Assembly: GCF_016458825.1 (NCBI RefSeq)
Contig: NZ_CP066744.1
Coordinates: 1,547,868 to 1,611,867, forward strand
Length of the DNA: 64,000 nucleotides
Source: Miniphocaeibacter halophilus
GTDB lineage: Bacteria > Bacillota > Clostridia > Tissierellales > Peptoniphilaceae
Direction of reading: 5' to 3'
Notes under the pieces: model-generated
What the model saw: only the letters and a program-made list of their open reading frames with translations
Told to the model about the DNA's origin: nothing
Databases searched by the model: none
Shown here: positions 37,110 to 46,259 of the stretch, one piece after another
How positions within the stretch are numbered: the first letter of the stretch is position 1
Layout: every line of letters starts with the position of its first letter
Made by a program: the position numbers and the translations under genes

Positions 37110-37882
37110 TGTTAAAAATTAAGAATTTGTATAAGAGTTTCAATATAGGTACTGATTTTGAAAACAATCTTTTTCGTGACTTTAATATAGCTTTTGAAGA
37201 TAATACTGCTACTACTATAATAGGTTCAAATGGATGTGGAAAGTCCACATTAATGAATTTAATTGCAGGATCATTAGAGGCAGATGCAGGTATAATTGAA
37301 ATAGATGGTGAAGATATTAGTAAGTATAAAGAGGAAAAAAGATCTAAATATATTGGAAGAGTTCACCAAAACCCTTCTATGGGAGTATCTCCATCTTTAA
37401 CAATACTAGAAAATATGGCATTAGCTGATAAAAAAAATGAAAAATTCACATTAAGAAAGCTTATTAAAAAAGATAGAATAGAATATTATAAAGAGCAGTT
37501 AAAAACATTGGATCTAGGTTTAGAAAATAAGTTGGATAGTAGGGTAGATTTACTTTCAGGTGGTCAAAGACAATCCTTGTCGCTTTTAATGGCGTCGATG
37601 AAACATCCCAAAATACTTTTATTAGATGAACATACTGCAGCCCTTGACCCAAAAACCTCCAGAGTTGTAATGAACAAAACAATTGATTTAATAAAAAATA
37701 AAAAGCTCACTACTGTTATGATTACCCACGATATGAGAGATGCAGTAGAATATTCAGATAGGGTAATTATGTTAGAACGTGGTAAGATAGTTTTAGATAA
37801 GAAAAGTTCAGAAATTACAGAACAAGAATTATATAAAATATACCAAGACAAAATAATTGAAATGGAAACAAGAACAGAATAG
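37109..37882 (+). CDS. ABC transporter ATP-binding protein, TrpZ-like
   Basis: A 257-residue ATPase. Walker A GSNGCGKST, signature LLSGGQRQSLSLLMA, Walker B ILLLDEHTAALDPKTS, where His stands in place of the usual Pro after DE; DEHTAALDP is normal in this family. The catalytic Glu and the switch His (MITHDMRD) are present. It completes the importer with the two binding proteins and permease, all under the Phe-type T-box. A strong terminator follows. Confidence 0.93.
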   Translation: MLKIKNLYKSFNIGTDFENNLFRDFNIAFEDNTATTIIGSNGCGKSTLMNLIAGSLEADAGIIEIDGEDISKYKEEKRSKYIGRVHQNPSMGVSPSLTILENMALADKKNEKFTLRKLIKKDRIEYYKEQLKTLDLGLENKLDSRVDLLSGGQRQSLSLLMASMKHPKILLLDEHTAALDPKTSRVVMNKTIDLIKNKKLTTVMITHDMRDAVEYSDRVIMLERGKIVLDKKSSEITEQELYKIYQDKIIEMETRTE

Positions 37883-37890
37883 TAATTATA

Positions 37891-37918
37891 AAAGTGTACT
37901 TTATTGTACACTTTTTTT
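37891..37918 (+). terminator. Intrinsic terminator of the TrpXYZ-like operon
   Basis: AAAGTGTAC (37891-37899) / GTACACTTT (37906-37914), perfect, followed by T. Confidence 0.9.
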
Positions 37919-37966
37919 ATGTTTTTTAAACATTTCACAAGAGGTGAAAACGTTACGAAAAAAACG

Positions 37967-38020
37967 TTGACATATTTATTTAAGTAATATATAATTTGGT
38001 TAACAGTTAACTTAGTTAAC
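37967..38020 (+). promoter_or_regulatory. Consensus promoter with three GTTAAC repeats just downstream
   Basis: TTGACA (37967-37972), 17 bp, TATAAT (37990-37995), an almost perfect sigma-A promoter. GTTAAC occurs at 37999-38004, 38006-38011 and 38015-38020, over the transcription start. Such a strong promoter with start-site repeats suggests repression by an unidentified regulator. ACGTT is also repeated upstream (37950-37966). Confidence 0.75.
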
Positions 38021-38043
38021 TATAAATGAAAGGAGTTATACAT

Positions 38044-39285
38044 ATGAGTAAAAGTGAAAGTAAGAAAAGTTTTTTTGACAGGTATTTTCCATTAATTCTA
38101 ATTGGTGGAATAGTTATCGGAGCAATAATAGGAGCTGTTTTTGGAGAAAAAGCTACTAAGTTGAAACCTTTAGGAGACATATTCCTAAATCTAATGTTTA
38201 CAATTGTAGTACCTATGGTTTTTGTTTCCATAACCAGTGCTGTTGGAAGCATGGTTAACTTAAAAAGATTGGGAAAAATTTTAGGGTCTACTGTAGCAGT
38301 ATTTGTTATAACTGGATTAATAGCATCAGCTTTTGTATTAGTTACAGTAAATGTGTTTCCACCAACTGCAAATGTAACATTACCGGAAGCAGCAGAAATG
38401 GCAGAAGCTAAAACGGCAGGTGAAATGTTTGTAAGTTCCTTAACAGTTACAGATTTTGGACAATTGTTAAGTAAGGAACATATGCTTCCATTAATAATAT
38501 TTGCAATATTATTTGGACTAGCAATGTCCATTTGTGGTGGGGATGAAAGTCCTGTTGGAAAATTCTTTGTAAATTTAAATGATATAATTATGAAGGTAGT
38601 AAGTTTCATAATGATGTATGCGCCAATAGGTTTAGGAGCATATTTTGCAAACTTAATAGGTGAATTGGGACCAGAACTAATTACAGATTACGGTAGAGTA
38701 TTAATAGTTTATTATCCATTGGTATTTGTTTATATGTTTGTAATGTTCCCAATATATTCTTATTATGCAGGTGGTAAGACCGGAGTAAAAAGAATGGCTA
38801 AAAATATAGCAAATCCAGCAATAACTGCATTTGCAACACAAAGTTCCGTTGCAGCTATACCTGTTAATAAAGAAGCCTGTGACAAAATGGGTGTACCAGA
38901 AGATATTAGTAATATAGTACTACCAATGGGAGCTACAATGCATATGGATGGATCTGTATTATCATCAATTGTAAAAATAAGTTTTTTATTTGGTGTATTT
39001 GATATGCCTTTTACTGGTGTTAGTACATATGCAATGGCAATAGTGGTTTCTGTATTAGCTGCCTTTGTATTGTCAGGAGCACCAGGTGGTGGTCTTGTAG
39101 GTGAAATGTTAATAGTTTCATTATTCGGTTTTCCACCAGAAGCTTTTCCATTAATTGCTACAATTGGATTTTTAGTTGATCCAGCTGCAACAATGTTAAA
39201 CGCTTCAGGAGATGCTATTGCATCTATGATTGTTACTAGAATAGTTGAAGGAAAAGACTGGGTTAAAAGAAAAGTAGGAATTTAG
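38044..39285 (+). CDS. Dicarboxylate/amino acid:cation symporter (DAACS), possibly for cystine
   Basis: A 413-residue secondary transporter of the glutamate/dicarboxylate/cystine symporter family. The family segments are ITAFATQSSVAAIPVNKEACDKMGV (serine-rich re-entrant loop), VLPMGATMHMDGS and FLVDPAATMLNASGDAIASMIV. Several hydrophobic helices precede them. ATG 38044 follows AAAGGAG at eight bases; the earlier in-frame ATG at 38026 contains that site. The next two genes encode D-cysteine desulfhydrase-like and C-S lyase-like enzymes, so cystine or a related sulfur compound is the most likely cargo (TcyP belongs to this family). Glutamate or dicarboxylates remain possible. Confidence 0.88.
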   Translation: MSKSESKKSFFDRYFPLILIGGIVIGAIIGAVFGEKATKLKPLGDIFLNLMFTIVVPMVFVSITSAVGSMVNLKRLGKILGSTVAVFVITGLIASAFVLVTVNVFPPTANVTLPEAAEMAEAKTAGEMFVSSLTVTDFGQLLSKEHMLPLIIFAILFGLAMSICGGDESPVGKFFVNLNDIIMKVVSFIMMYAPIGLGAYFANLIGELGPELITDYGRVLIVYYPLVFVYMFVMFPIYSYYAGGKTGVKRMAKNIANPAITAFATQSSVAAIPVNKEACDKMGVPEDISNIVLPMGATMHMDGSVLSSIVKISFLFGVFDMPFTGVSTYAMAIVVSVLAAFVLSGAPGGGLVGEMLIVSLFGFPPEAFPLIATIGFLVDPAATMLNASGDAIASMIVTRIVEGKDWVKRKVGI

Positions 39286-39294
39286 GTAATAAAT

Positions 39295-40272
39295 ATGGAT
39301 AAAATTAATTTAGCTAATTTACCAACAAAAATTATTAAATTAGAAAAGTTAAGTAAAAAATATAATAAAAATATATATTTAAAAAGAGATGATTTTACAG
39401 GAACAGAAACTTCTGGAAATAAAGTGCGTAAATTAGAGTACTCAATAAAAGAAGCCTTAAATAATAAATGTAATTGTGTAATCACTGTTGGAGCTCTACA
39501 ATCAAATCATTGTAGGGCAACGGCAGCGGTTTGTGCGAAGCTTGGACTAGAATGTCATTTAATTCTCAAGGGAAATATTGAGGAATTTGAAGGCAATTTA
39601 TTTTTAGATTATATATTAGGTGCAAAGGTTCATCTAGTAAATGAAGATTCATCTTTAGATGAAGAAATGGACAAAATTGCAGAAGAACTAACTAAAAAAG
39701 GAAGAACAGTATATAAAATTCCTGTAGGAGCGTCTAATAAAATAGGTACATATGGATATATAAACACCTATAATGAAATACTCGAACAAGAGAAAAATTT
39801 AAATATAAAATTTGATTTAATCTCTATTCCTGTTGGTTCAGGTGGTACTTATGCCGGTCTTTGGTATGGCAATTATAATACAAATAATAATAAAAGAATC
39901 TTAGGATTTTCAGTTAATTCATCAAAAGAGGAATTTAAGGAAAAAATAGTAGATATTTTAAATACTATAGATAATAAAATTAATTCCTTTGACACAATAG
40001 ACATAAATGATTTGTATGTAGGGGAAGGTTATGCAATAGCAACAAGAGAGGAACTGGAATTCTACTATAAGATTGCTAGTACAGAAGGGATAGTGTTTGA
40101 TCCTTGCTATACAGGTAAAGCATTTAGAGGTTTAATTAAGGAAATAGAAAAAGGCAATATTAAGGAAGATAATATTTTGTTTATTCATACAGGTGGATTA
40201 ATGGGATGGACAAAAGAACAAAGAAATATTATTTATGAAATTGCTAAGGAGAGAAAAAACAATGAAATATGA
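39295..40272 (+). CDS. D-cysteine desulfhydrase / ACC deaminase family PLP enzyme
   Basis: A 325-residue fold type II PLP enzyme. The cofactor lysine is in TSGNKVRKLEY and the phosphate loop in PVGSGGTYAGL; the opening YLKRDDFTGT and ALQSNHCRATAA are typical for DcyD. Members cleave D-cysteine to pyruvate, sulfide and ammonia or open the ACC ring. The gene lies nine bases behind the symporter and overlaps the next gene by 11 bp, which favours a sulfur amino acid role. Confidence 0.88.
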   Translation: MDKINLANLPTKIIKLEKLSKKYNKNIYLKRDDFTGTETSGNKVRKLEYSIKEALNNKCNCVITVGALQSNHCRATAAVCAKLGLECHLILKGNIEEFEGNLFLDYILGAKVHLVNEDSSLDEEMDKIAEELTKKGRTVYKIPVGASNKIGTYGYINTYNEILEQEKNLNIKFDLISIPVGSGGTYAGLWYGNYNTNNNKRILGFSVNSSKEEFKEKIVDILNTIDNKINSFDTIDINDLYVGEGYAIATREELEFYYKIASTEGIVFDPCYTGKAFRGLIKEIEKGNIKEDNILFIHTGGLMGWTKEQRNIIYEIAKERKNNEI

Positions 40273-41458
40273 TTTTGAAAGTTATTTAACAAGAAGAGAA
40301 ACAGGATCTAGTAAATGGTTAAACATGGATTCTAGATGTTCAAATATAGGAGAGGGAGTAATCCCTATGTCTGTTGCAGATATGGATTTCTTAACAGCTC
40401 CAGAAATTGTAGAAGGTATAACTGAGTATGCAAAAACTCAAACTTTAGGCTATTCTAAACCTGTGGATTCCTATTTAGAATCCGTAATAAAGTTTTTTAA
40501 AGATTATCACAACTATGAAGCAAAAAAGGAATGGATTGTAACAACTCCTGGCATAGTATCAGCCTTGGCAACTTCAGTAAGAGCTTTTACAGAAGTTGGA
40601 GATGAAGTGATTATTTTTACACCGGTATATCATCCATTTTATGATGTAATTGAAGGACAAGGTAGAAAAATATTAGAATGTCCTTTAATATATGATAACA
40701 ATGAATATAAAATAGATTTTGATAAGTTTAATGAATTAGCTTCTAAATCAGAGGTGAAACTAGTATTGTTCTGTAGTCCTCATAATCCTGGTGGAGTAGT
40801 ATGGACTAAGGAAGATCTATTAAAAGTTGTTGAAATTGTTGAAAAAAATGATTTATTAATAGTTTCAGATGAAATTCACTCAGATCTTATTTTTAATAAT
40901 AAAGAACATATAATATTGGGAAGAGTTAACGACACTATTGGCGATAGGGCAATAGTTTGTACCGCTGCTTCAAAAACTTTCAATATTGCAGGTTTACAAT
41001 GTTCGAATATATTTATTAAAAACGAGAATATAAGAAAAGAGTTTGTTAAATGTAATGAAAATATTGGTATAGAAAGAGCTAATGTTTTAGGCTTAGTTGC
41101 TACTAAATCCGCTTATGACAATGCTTTAGACTGGTTAGAAGAAGTAAAGCAAGTAATTGATAAAAATAATAAAATTGTTATAGAATTCTTTGAAGAGTAT
41201 GGAGATAATTTTAAAGTTATGAAACCAGATGCAAGTTTTTTAGTTTGGGTTAATTTTGAAAATTTAGAAAAAGAACATGGAAAATTTATGAGCTTTTTAG
41301 ATACTCAATGTAATTTCTTTACAAGTGATGGTTTATCATTTGGGGATAATGGTGAAAACTTTATTCGAATCAATACTGGTCTACCAACAAAAAAACTTTT
41401 AGAAAATTTAGATAGAGTTAAAAAATATTTGAAGGAATACTATAATTTAGATAAATAG
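40262..41458 (+). CDS. MalY/PatB family aminotransferase-fold C-S lyase (cystathionine beta-lyase type)
   Basis: A 398-residue fold type I PLP enzyme. The Schiff-base lysine is in TAASKTFNIAGLQ, the aspartate that pairs with the pyridine nitrogen is in VSDEIHSDLIF, and the amino end (SSKWLNMDSRC...GVIPMSVADMDFLTAPEI) is diagnostic for MalY/PatB. These enzymes release pyruvate, ammonia and a thiol from cystathionine, cysteine or cystine. AAGGAGAG precedes ATG 40262; the longer frame from 40235 has no ribosome site. It completes a three-gene uptake and desulfuration operon. Confidence 0.9.
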   Translation: MKYDFESYLTRRETGSSKWLNMDSRCSNIGEGVIPMSVADMDFLTAPEIVEGITEYAKTQTLGYSKPVDSYLESVIKFFKDYHNYEAKKEWIVTTPGIVSALATSVRAFTEVGDEVIIFTPVYHPFYDVIEGQGRKILECPLIYDNNEYKIDFDKFNELASKSEVKLVLFCSPHNPGGVVWTKEDLLKVVEIVEKNDLLIVSDEIHSDLIFNNKEHIILGRVNDTIGDRAIVCTAASKTFNIAGLQCSNIFIKNENIRKEFVKCNENIGIERANVLGLVATKSAYDNALDWLEEVKQVIDKNNKIVIEFFEEYGDNFKVMKPDASFLVWVNFENLEKEHGKFMSFLDTQCNFFTSDGLSFGDNGENFIRINTGLPTKKLLENLDRVKKYLKEYYNLDK

Positions 41459-41466
41459 TAAGTATT

Positions 41467-41522
41467 AATAGTATCTACAATCTGTTAGAATTAATAGGTA
41501 GTAGATACTATTTATATTTTTA
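41467..41522 (+). terminator. Probable intrinsic terminator between malY-like gene and marR
   Basis: AATAGTATCTAC (41467-41478) pairs perfectly with GTAGATACTATT (41501-41512); a T-rich segment follows. As a 12-bp inverted repeat 30 bp before a MarR-type gene it could also be an operator. Confidence 0.65.
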
Positions 41523-41542
41523 TTTATAAGGGGGCAAAGGTA

Positions 41543-42114
41543 TTGACTAAAACGGATAGGGACTATATTAGACAATTAGAAAAAATTGAACAAATAGATA
41601 TTAATAGGTTAGAAAAAATCAATATCGATGAATTAGAAGAAGATGAGTTAAAGAAATTATATGTAGTTTTAGATAAATTTAATGAATATGTATATGATTT
41701 TGTAATTAATTACTACAAATATATTTACAAGTCTAAAGATTATGGAACTAATATGAATTTGTCCATGTTGGAAGCCCATTTAATAACTGATATTGCTGAT
41801 AACCCAGGAATTACAGCTAATATACTTGCTAAAAAATGGGATAAAACGCCTGCTTTTATATCTCAAAGATTAACGAGTTTAGAAAAAATGATGATTTAAT
41901 CTATAGGGAATTAAATTCAGATAATAGAAAATATTATAATCTCTATGTAACTAAAAAAGGAAAAGATTTTGATTTAAGACATAAAAAGTACGATGTAAAT
42001 TCTATTATTATGACAAATAAAAAATTAATGGAGAAATTTTCTTTTGACGATATAGTAAAAATGAGAATTATGTTACAGGAATATTCAAATATAATTTTAA
42101 GTGAAAAAGAATAA
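41543..42114 (+). pseudogene. MarR family transcriptional regulator, frameshifted
   Basis: The first frame, from TTG 41543, encodes 118 residues ending in the recognition helix (HLITDIADNPGITANILAKKWDKTPAFISQRLTSLEKMMI). The rest of the winged helix continues in the -1 frame from 41890: DDLIYRELNSDNRKYYNLYVTKKGKDF and a carboxy-terminal helix, ending at 42114. One extra A in the A6 run (41883-41888) would give LEKNDDLIYREL, the normal MarR wing. The defect is therefore a single-base indel in a homopolymer: real mutation, sequence error, or slippage. If real, the wing that contacts DNA is lost. Confidence 0.8.
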
Positions 42115-42128
42115 AACAAGGGGTTTAT

Positions 42129-42157
42129 GGGATTATTGAATAATAATCTCTTTTTTT
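42129..42157 (+). terminator. Intrinsic terminator after the MarR gene
   Basis: GGGATTATT (42129-42137) / AATAATCTC (42142-42150) with one G-T pair, then seven T. Confidence 0.85.
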
Positions 42158-42260
42158 GCTATTGGTATTATAAAAATATCAAATATATATAAAAAACATA
42201 TAAGTTGTAATGATGTTTTTTCCTTGGTAAAATTTAAATAAAGACATTAAGGAGGAAGCA

Positions 42261-43094
42261 ATGACAAAACAATATGCAAGGTTGGAACAAACATATAATA
42301 GCATTAAGGAAAAAATTCCCTTTGAGCCTAAAATAGCTTTAATATTAGGTTCAGGATTAGGCGATTTTGCAGATACAATAGAAATCAAAGCCGCTATTGA
42401 CTATAAGGATATTGAAGGATTTCCTACTTCAACGGTACTAGGTCATAAAGGTAGATTTGTTTTTGGGTATATAAATAATATACCCTTGGTTATTATGCAA
42501 GGTCGAGTTCATTATTATGAAGGATATACAATGGAAGAAGTTGTATTGCCAATTAGATTAATGAAGAAAATGGGAGCAGATATATTATTTTTAACAAATG
42601 CTACTGGTGGAGTAAATGAAAATTTCCAAGTAGGAGATTTTATGATAATTAAAGATCAAATAGGCTCTTTTGTTCCATCTCCCTTAATAGGAGAAAATAT
42701 AGAGGAGTTAGGAACAAGATTTCCTGATATGTCTGAGATTTATAGTAAAGACTTAATTGAGAAAATAGAAGAAGCAGCTTTTGAAAATAATATTAAGGTT
42801 CAAAAAGGTGTATATCTTCAATTAACAGGACCTAATTTTGAAAGTCCTGCAGAAATTAAAATGTGTAATATTTTAGGAGCTGATGCAGTTGGAATGAGTA
42901 CTGCATGTGAGGCTATAGCTGCTAAACATATGGAAATGAAAATTTGTGGTATTTCATGTATTACAAATATGGCAGCAGGAATATCGAAAACGCCTTTAAC
43001 CCATGAAGATGTGGCTGAAACAGCTGATAAGGTGGCTCCACTTTTTAAAAAACTAGTTACAGATTCTATTATTAAGATTGGAAGTGAAATATAG
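42261..43094 (+). CDS. Purine nucleoside phosphorylase (trimeric type)
   Basis: Splits inosine- or guanosine-type nucleosides with phosphate into base and (deoxy)ribose-1-phosphate. The 277 residues show LILGSGLGDFAD (phosphate site), GHKGRFVFGYI, MQGRVHYYEGY, TNATGGVNENF and the purine-site block GADAVGMSTACEAIAAKHMEMKICGISCITNMAAG. AAGGAGG precedes the ATG. First gene of a nine-gene operon with MtnA, a nucleoside importer and an MTA/SAH deaminase; in that setting it may act on 5'-methylthioinosine or 5'-deoxyinosine as well as on normal purine nucleosides. Confidence 0.93.
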   Translation: MTKQYARLEQTYNSIKEKIPFEPKIALILGSGLGDFADTIEIKAAIDYKDIEGFPTSTVLGHKGRFVFGYINNIPLVIMQGRVHYYEGYTMEEVVLPIRLMKKMGADILFLTNATGGVNENFQVGDFMIIKDQIGSFVPSPLIGENIEELGTRFPDMSEIYSKDLIEKIEEAAFENNIKVQKGVYLQLTGPNFESPAEIKMCNILGADAVGMSTACEAIAAKHMEMKICGISCITNMAAGISKTPLTHEDVAETADKVAPLFKKLVTDSIIKIGSEI

Positions 43095-44024
43095 TTGAAA
43101 GCCCTATATTATAATGGTGAAAAATTATCCTATGTGGAAGACTACAGTAAGCCAACAAGGAAAGAAAATGAATCGTTAATAAAAATTGAACTAGCAGGAA
43201 TTTGTAACACCGACAAAGAAATAATGAAGGGATATAGGCCAGACTTTAAAGGAATATTAGGACATGAATTTGTAGGGGTAGTAGAAGATTCAAAGGATAA
43301 ATCCCTAATCGGCAAAAGAGTAGTTGCAGATATAAATAGAGGTTGTGGTAATTGTATTTATTGTACTAGCAATAGGGAAAAACATTGTCTAACTAGGGAA
43401 GTTATAGGCATCGATAACCATGATGGCGTTTTTGCAGAATATTTAACTTGGGATACAAGGTTATTGCATAGAATTCCGGATAATTTAGCAAGCGAGAAAG
43501 CGTTATTTACAGAACCTTTAGCCGCTGCAATTGAAATACTGGACCAAGTTCATATTAAACCAAGTACAAAGGTTGCCGTAATTGGAGATGGTAGATTATC
43601 ATTTATGATTTCTCAAGTAGTTGCACTAACAGGAGCAGATTTAACCATAATTGGAAAACATAGTGACAAGTTAGAAAACTTTAAAGCATTTGCTAAAACA
43701 ACAACTAGTACAGATGATAGCTATGAAATAGTTATAGAGGCAACGGGTAGTCCATCAGGATTTGATACAGCTAAAAAAATTACTAGAAAACAAGGGGTTA
43801 TAGTTGTGAAAAGCACCTATGCCAATAATATAAATATTGACCTAAGCTATTTTGTAGTAAATGAAATTACCATTAAAGGTAGTAGATGTGGTCCTTTTAA
43901 GCCGGCTTTATCATTATTGGAAAAAGGATATGTAAATTTTCCTAATATTAAATTTTTTAAATTAGAAGAATTTGAAGAAGCTTTTAAATCAAAAGAATTT
44001 AAAATTGGGTTTAGAATAAAATAA
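43095..44024 (+). CDS. Zinc-dependent alcohol dehydrogenase (MDR superfamily)
   Basis: A 309-residue medium-chain dehydrogenase. GICNTDKEIMKG and GHEFVGVV give catalytic zinc ligands, CGNCIYCTSNREKHC is the structural zinc lobe, and VAVIGDGRLSFMISQVVAL is the nucleotide-binding turn. It is shorter than the usual 340-350 residues, lacking part of the carboxy-terminal catalytic portion. Start TTG 43095 follows the PNP stop with no gap, using GGAAGTG inside the PNP gene. In this operon a plausible role is reduction of the aldehyde made from 5-(methylthio)- or 5-deoxyribulose-1-phosphate; this is inference. Confidence 0.85.
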   Translation: MKALYYNGEKLSYVEDYSKPTRKENESLIKIELAGICNTDKEIMKGYRPDFKGILGHEFVGVVEDSKDKSLIGKRVVADINRGCGNCIYCTSNREKHCLTREVIGIDNHDGVFAEYLTWDTRLLHRIPDNLASEKALFTEPLAAAIEILDQVHIKPSTKVAVIGDGRLSFMISQVVALTGADLTIIGKHSDKLENFKAFAKTTTSTDDSYEIVIEATGSPSGFDTAKKITRKQGVIVVKSTYANNINIDLSYFVVNEITIKGSRCGPFKPALSLLEKGYVNFPNIKFFKLEEFEEAFKSKEFKIGFRIK

Positions 44025-44033
44025 GGGTGAGAA

Positions 44034-45083
44034 ATGAAACCAACGAATGTAAATTTAAATGAAAATAAGTCAGCAGTAGTAATATTAGATCAAACAAAAA
44101 TACCAAATGAAGAAATATACTTAGAATTGAAAACAGCTAAGGAAATGTACGATGCTATATTTGAGTTAAAGGTAAGGGGAGCACCAGCTATAGGAATTTG
44201 TGCTGCCTACTCAATTTATATTTTAGCTAAAAATATAAATGCAGATGATTATAATGAATTCTTAAGTGTTTTTAAAGAAAATAAGGAATATTTAAACTCA
44301 TCAAGACCTACGGCAGTAAATCTTTCATGGGCCTTGGAAAGAATGGAAAAAGTTGTAATTTCAAACAAGGGAAAAAGCATTGACGACATTGTAGACTTAC
44401 TTGAAAGAGAAGCAATTGAAATACAAGAAGAAGATATAGAAATGTGTAGGAAAATATCGGAATTAGGATTGTCACTATTGGAAAAAGAAGATGGTATTTT
44501 AACCCACTGTAATGCAGGACCAATGGCTACATCCCTATATGGAACTGCACTAGGTCCAATTTTACTTGGTCAGGAGAAAGGTTATAATTTTAGAGTTTTT
44601 GCTGATGAAACAAGACCTTTATTACAGGGAGCAAGACTAACTTCCTATGAGCTGGATAAAGCAGATGTAGATGTAACACTAATTTGCGATAATATGGCAA
44701 GTATTGTTATGAAAAATGGTTGGATTAATGCTTGTCTTGTAGGATGTGACAGAATAGCTGCCAATGGTGATGTAGCAAATAAAATTGGCACAAGTGGCGT
44801 TGCCATTCTAGCAAAATATTATAATATTCCATTTTATGTACTTGGACCTACATCAACCTTGGATATGGGATGTAAAACAGGTAATGATATTAAAATAGAG
44901 TTAAGAGATGGTAATGAAATAAAGGAAAAATTTTATAAAAAGCCTATGGCACCAAAAAGGGTTAATACATATAATCCTGCCTTTGATGTTACAGACAACA
45001 GTTTAATTACAGCCATAATTACTGAGAAAGGTATATGTAGACCACCTTTTAAAGAGAGTCTACTTAAGATATCAAAAAAATAG
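44034..45083 (+). CDS. mtnA: S-methyl-5-thioribose-1-phosphate isomerase
   Basis: Isomerises 5-methylthioribose-1-phosphate (and, in known relatives, 5-deoxyribose-1-phosphate) to the ribulose form. The 349-residue sequence shows [37 protein letters not shown] (catalytic Cys), [18 protein letters not shown] (catalytic Asp region) and [20 protein letters not shown]. The related ribose-1,5-bisphosphate isomerases differ, but the operon with PNP and MTA/SAH deaminase fits MtnA. The oxygen-dependent methionine salvage genes are absent, as expected for an anaerobe. Confidence 0.9.
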   Translation: MKPTNVNLNENKSAVVILDQTKIPNEEIYLELKTAKEMYDAIFELKVRGAPAIGICAAYSIYILAKNINADDYNEFLSVFKENKEYLNSSRPTAVNLSWALERMEKVVISNKGKSIDDIVDLLEREAIEIQEEDIEMCRKISELGLSLLEKEDGILTHCNAGPMATSLYGTALGPILLGQEKGYNFRVFADETRPLLQGARLTSYELDKADVDVTLICDNMASIVMKNGWINACLVGCDRIAANGDVANKIGTSGVAILAKYYNIPFYVLGPTSTLDMGCKTGNDIKIELRDGNEIKEKFYKKPMAPKRVNTYNPAFDVTDNSLITAIITEKGICRPPFKESLLKISKK

Positions 45084-45092
45084 GAGGAAATA

Positions 45093-46259
45093 ATGAAGAA
45101 AAAAAATTTAATTTTAATTGCTATGTTACTTGTAGCTTCAATGTTACTTGTAGCTTGTGGCGGTGGAAAAGATAATTCGGAAACTGGTACTGACGTAGCA
45201 GGTGGTAAAGTTGAAGATAAGGGTGATGCTTTAAATATAGCTATAGTTTCCAGTCCATCCGGTGTAGACGATGGTTCCTTTAACCAAGATAACTATGAGG
45301 GAATTTTAGCCTTTATCGAAAATCATCCTGATGCAAAAGTTACTCCAATACAAGAACCAACAGGAGACCCAGCGGCAGGAGTTAAACAAGTTTCAGATAT
45401 TGTAGCTGATTATGATGTTATTGTAGCTTGTGGTTACCAATTTGCAGGAATTGGAGCAGTTGCAGAAGAAAACCCTGATACTAAATTTATTTTAGTAGAT
45501 TCTTATCCTACAAATGCAAGTGGTGAAGAAGTAGAATTAGAAAATGTTTATGCTATGCAATTTGCTGAACAAGAAAGTGGATTTTATGCAGGAGTAGCAG
45601 CAGCATTAGAAACTAAAACCGGAAAAATAGCAGTAGTAAACGGTATTGCATTTCCATCAAATGTAAACTATCAATTTGGATTTGAAGCCGGTGTAAACTA
45701 CGCAGTAAAACATTTAGATGCAAAAGCAGAAATAATTGAACTACCTTCCTATGCGGGAGAAGATGTTAATAAAAATAATGTTGGAGGTAACTACATAGGA
45801 GACTTCAACGATGAAGCTACAGGAAAAGTAGTAGGAAATGCATTAATTGACCAAGATGTAGATATAATGTTTGTAGCAGCAGGTAACTCTGGTAATGGAG
45901 TATTTACAGCAGCTAAAGAAGCCGATGATATAAAAGTAATTGGTTGTGATGTTGACCAATTTGATGATGGTAAAAGTGGCGACAAAAACATAGTTATTAC
46001 ATCTGGACTAAAAATAATGGGAATGAATGTTGAAAAACAATTAGAAAATATGGCTGCAGGTAAGTTTAAAGGTGAAAATGCATTATTGAAAGCAGACACT
46101 GACTCAACTGGCTATGTAAAAGAAGAAGGAAGACATCAACTGTCAGAAAAAACATTAGAAGAATTAGAAAAAGTATATACTGCAGTTAAAGAAGGAAAGA
46201 TTGTACCACCTTCAAACTTTAGTGAAACTACACCTGAGGATTTTGAAGGACTTGAGTAA
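45093..46259 (+). CDS. BMP family nucleoside-binding lipoprotein
   Basis: A 388-residue PnrA/BmpA-type binding protein. Lipobox LLVAC places the lipid on Cys22. The body carries the family blocks VSSPSGVDDGSFNQDNYEGI, VAEENPDTKFILVDSYP, YAMQFAEQESGFYAGVAAAL and IMFVAAGNSGNGVFTAAKE. Known members bind purine nucleosides. The following ATPase and two permeases form the BMP-type importer, so it delivers nucleosides, probably including MTA or 5'-deoxyadenosine, to the enzymes of the operon. Confidence 0.93.
   Translation: MKKKNLILIAMLLVASMLLVACGGGKDNSETGTDVAGGKVEDKGDALNIAIVSSPSGVDDGSFNQDNYEGILAFIENHPDAKVTPIQEPTGDPAAGVKQVSDIVADYDVIVACGYQFAGIGAVAEENPDTKFILVDSYPTNASGEEVELENVYAMQFAEQESGFYAGVAAALETKTGKIAVVNGIAFPSNVNYQFGFEAGVNYAVKHLDAKAEIIELPSYAGEDVNKNNVGGNYIGDFNDEATGKVVGNALIDQDVDIMFVAAGNSGNGVFTAAKEADDIKVIGCDVDQFDDGKSGDKNIVITSGLKIMGMNVEKQLENMAAGKFKGENALLKADTDSTGYVKEEGRHQLSEKTLEELEKVYTAVKEGKIVPPSNFSETTPEDFEGLE

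Noticed and set aside
37045-37248. Short minus-strand frame with a PHP-like sequence opposite the TrpZ-like ATPase
   Set aside because: It is the reverse of the Walker A region; similar frames appear opposite several ABC ATPases in this window.
41467-41512. 12-bp inverted repeat as MarR operator only
   Set aside because: The arms are 22 nt apart and followed by a T-rich stretch at the end of an operon, which suits a terminator. Operator use is mentioned as an option, not called.
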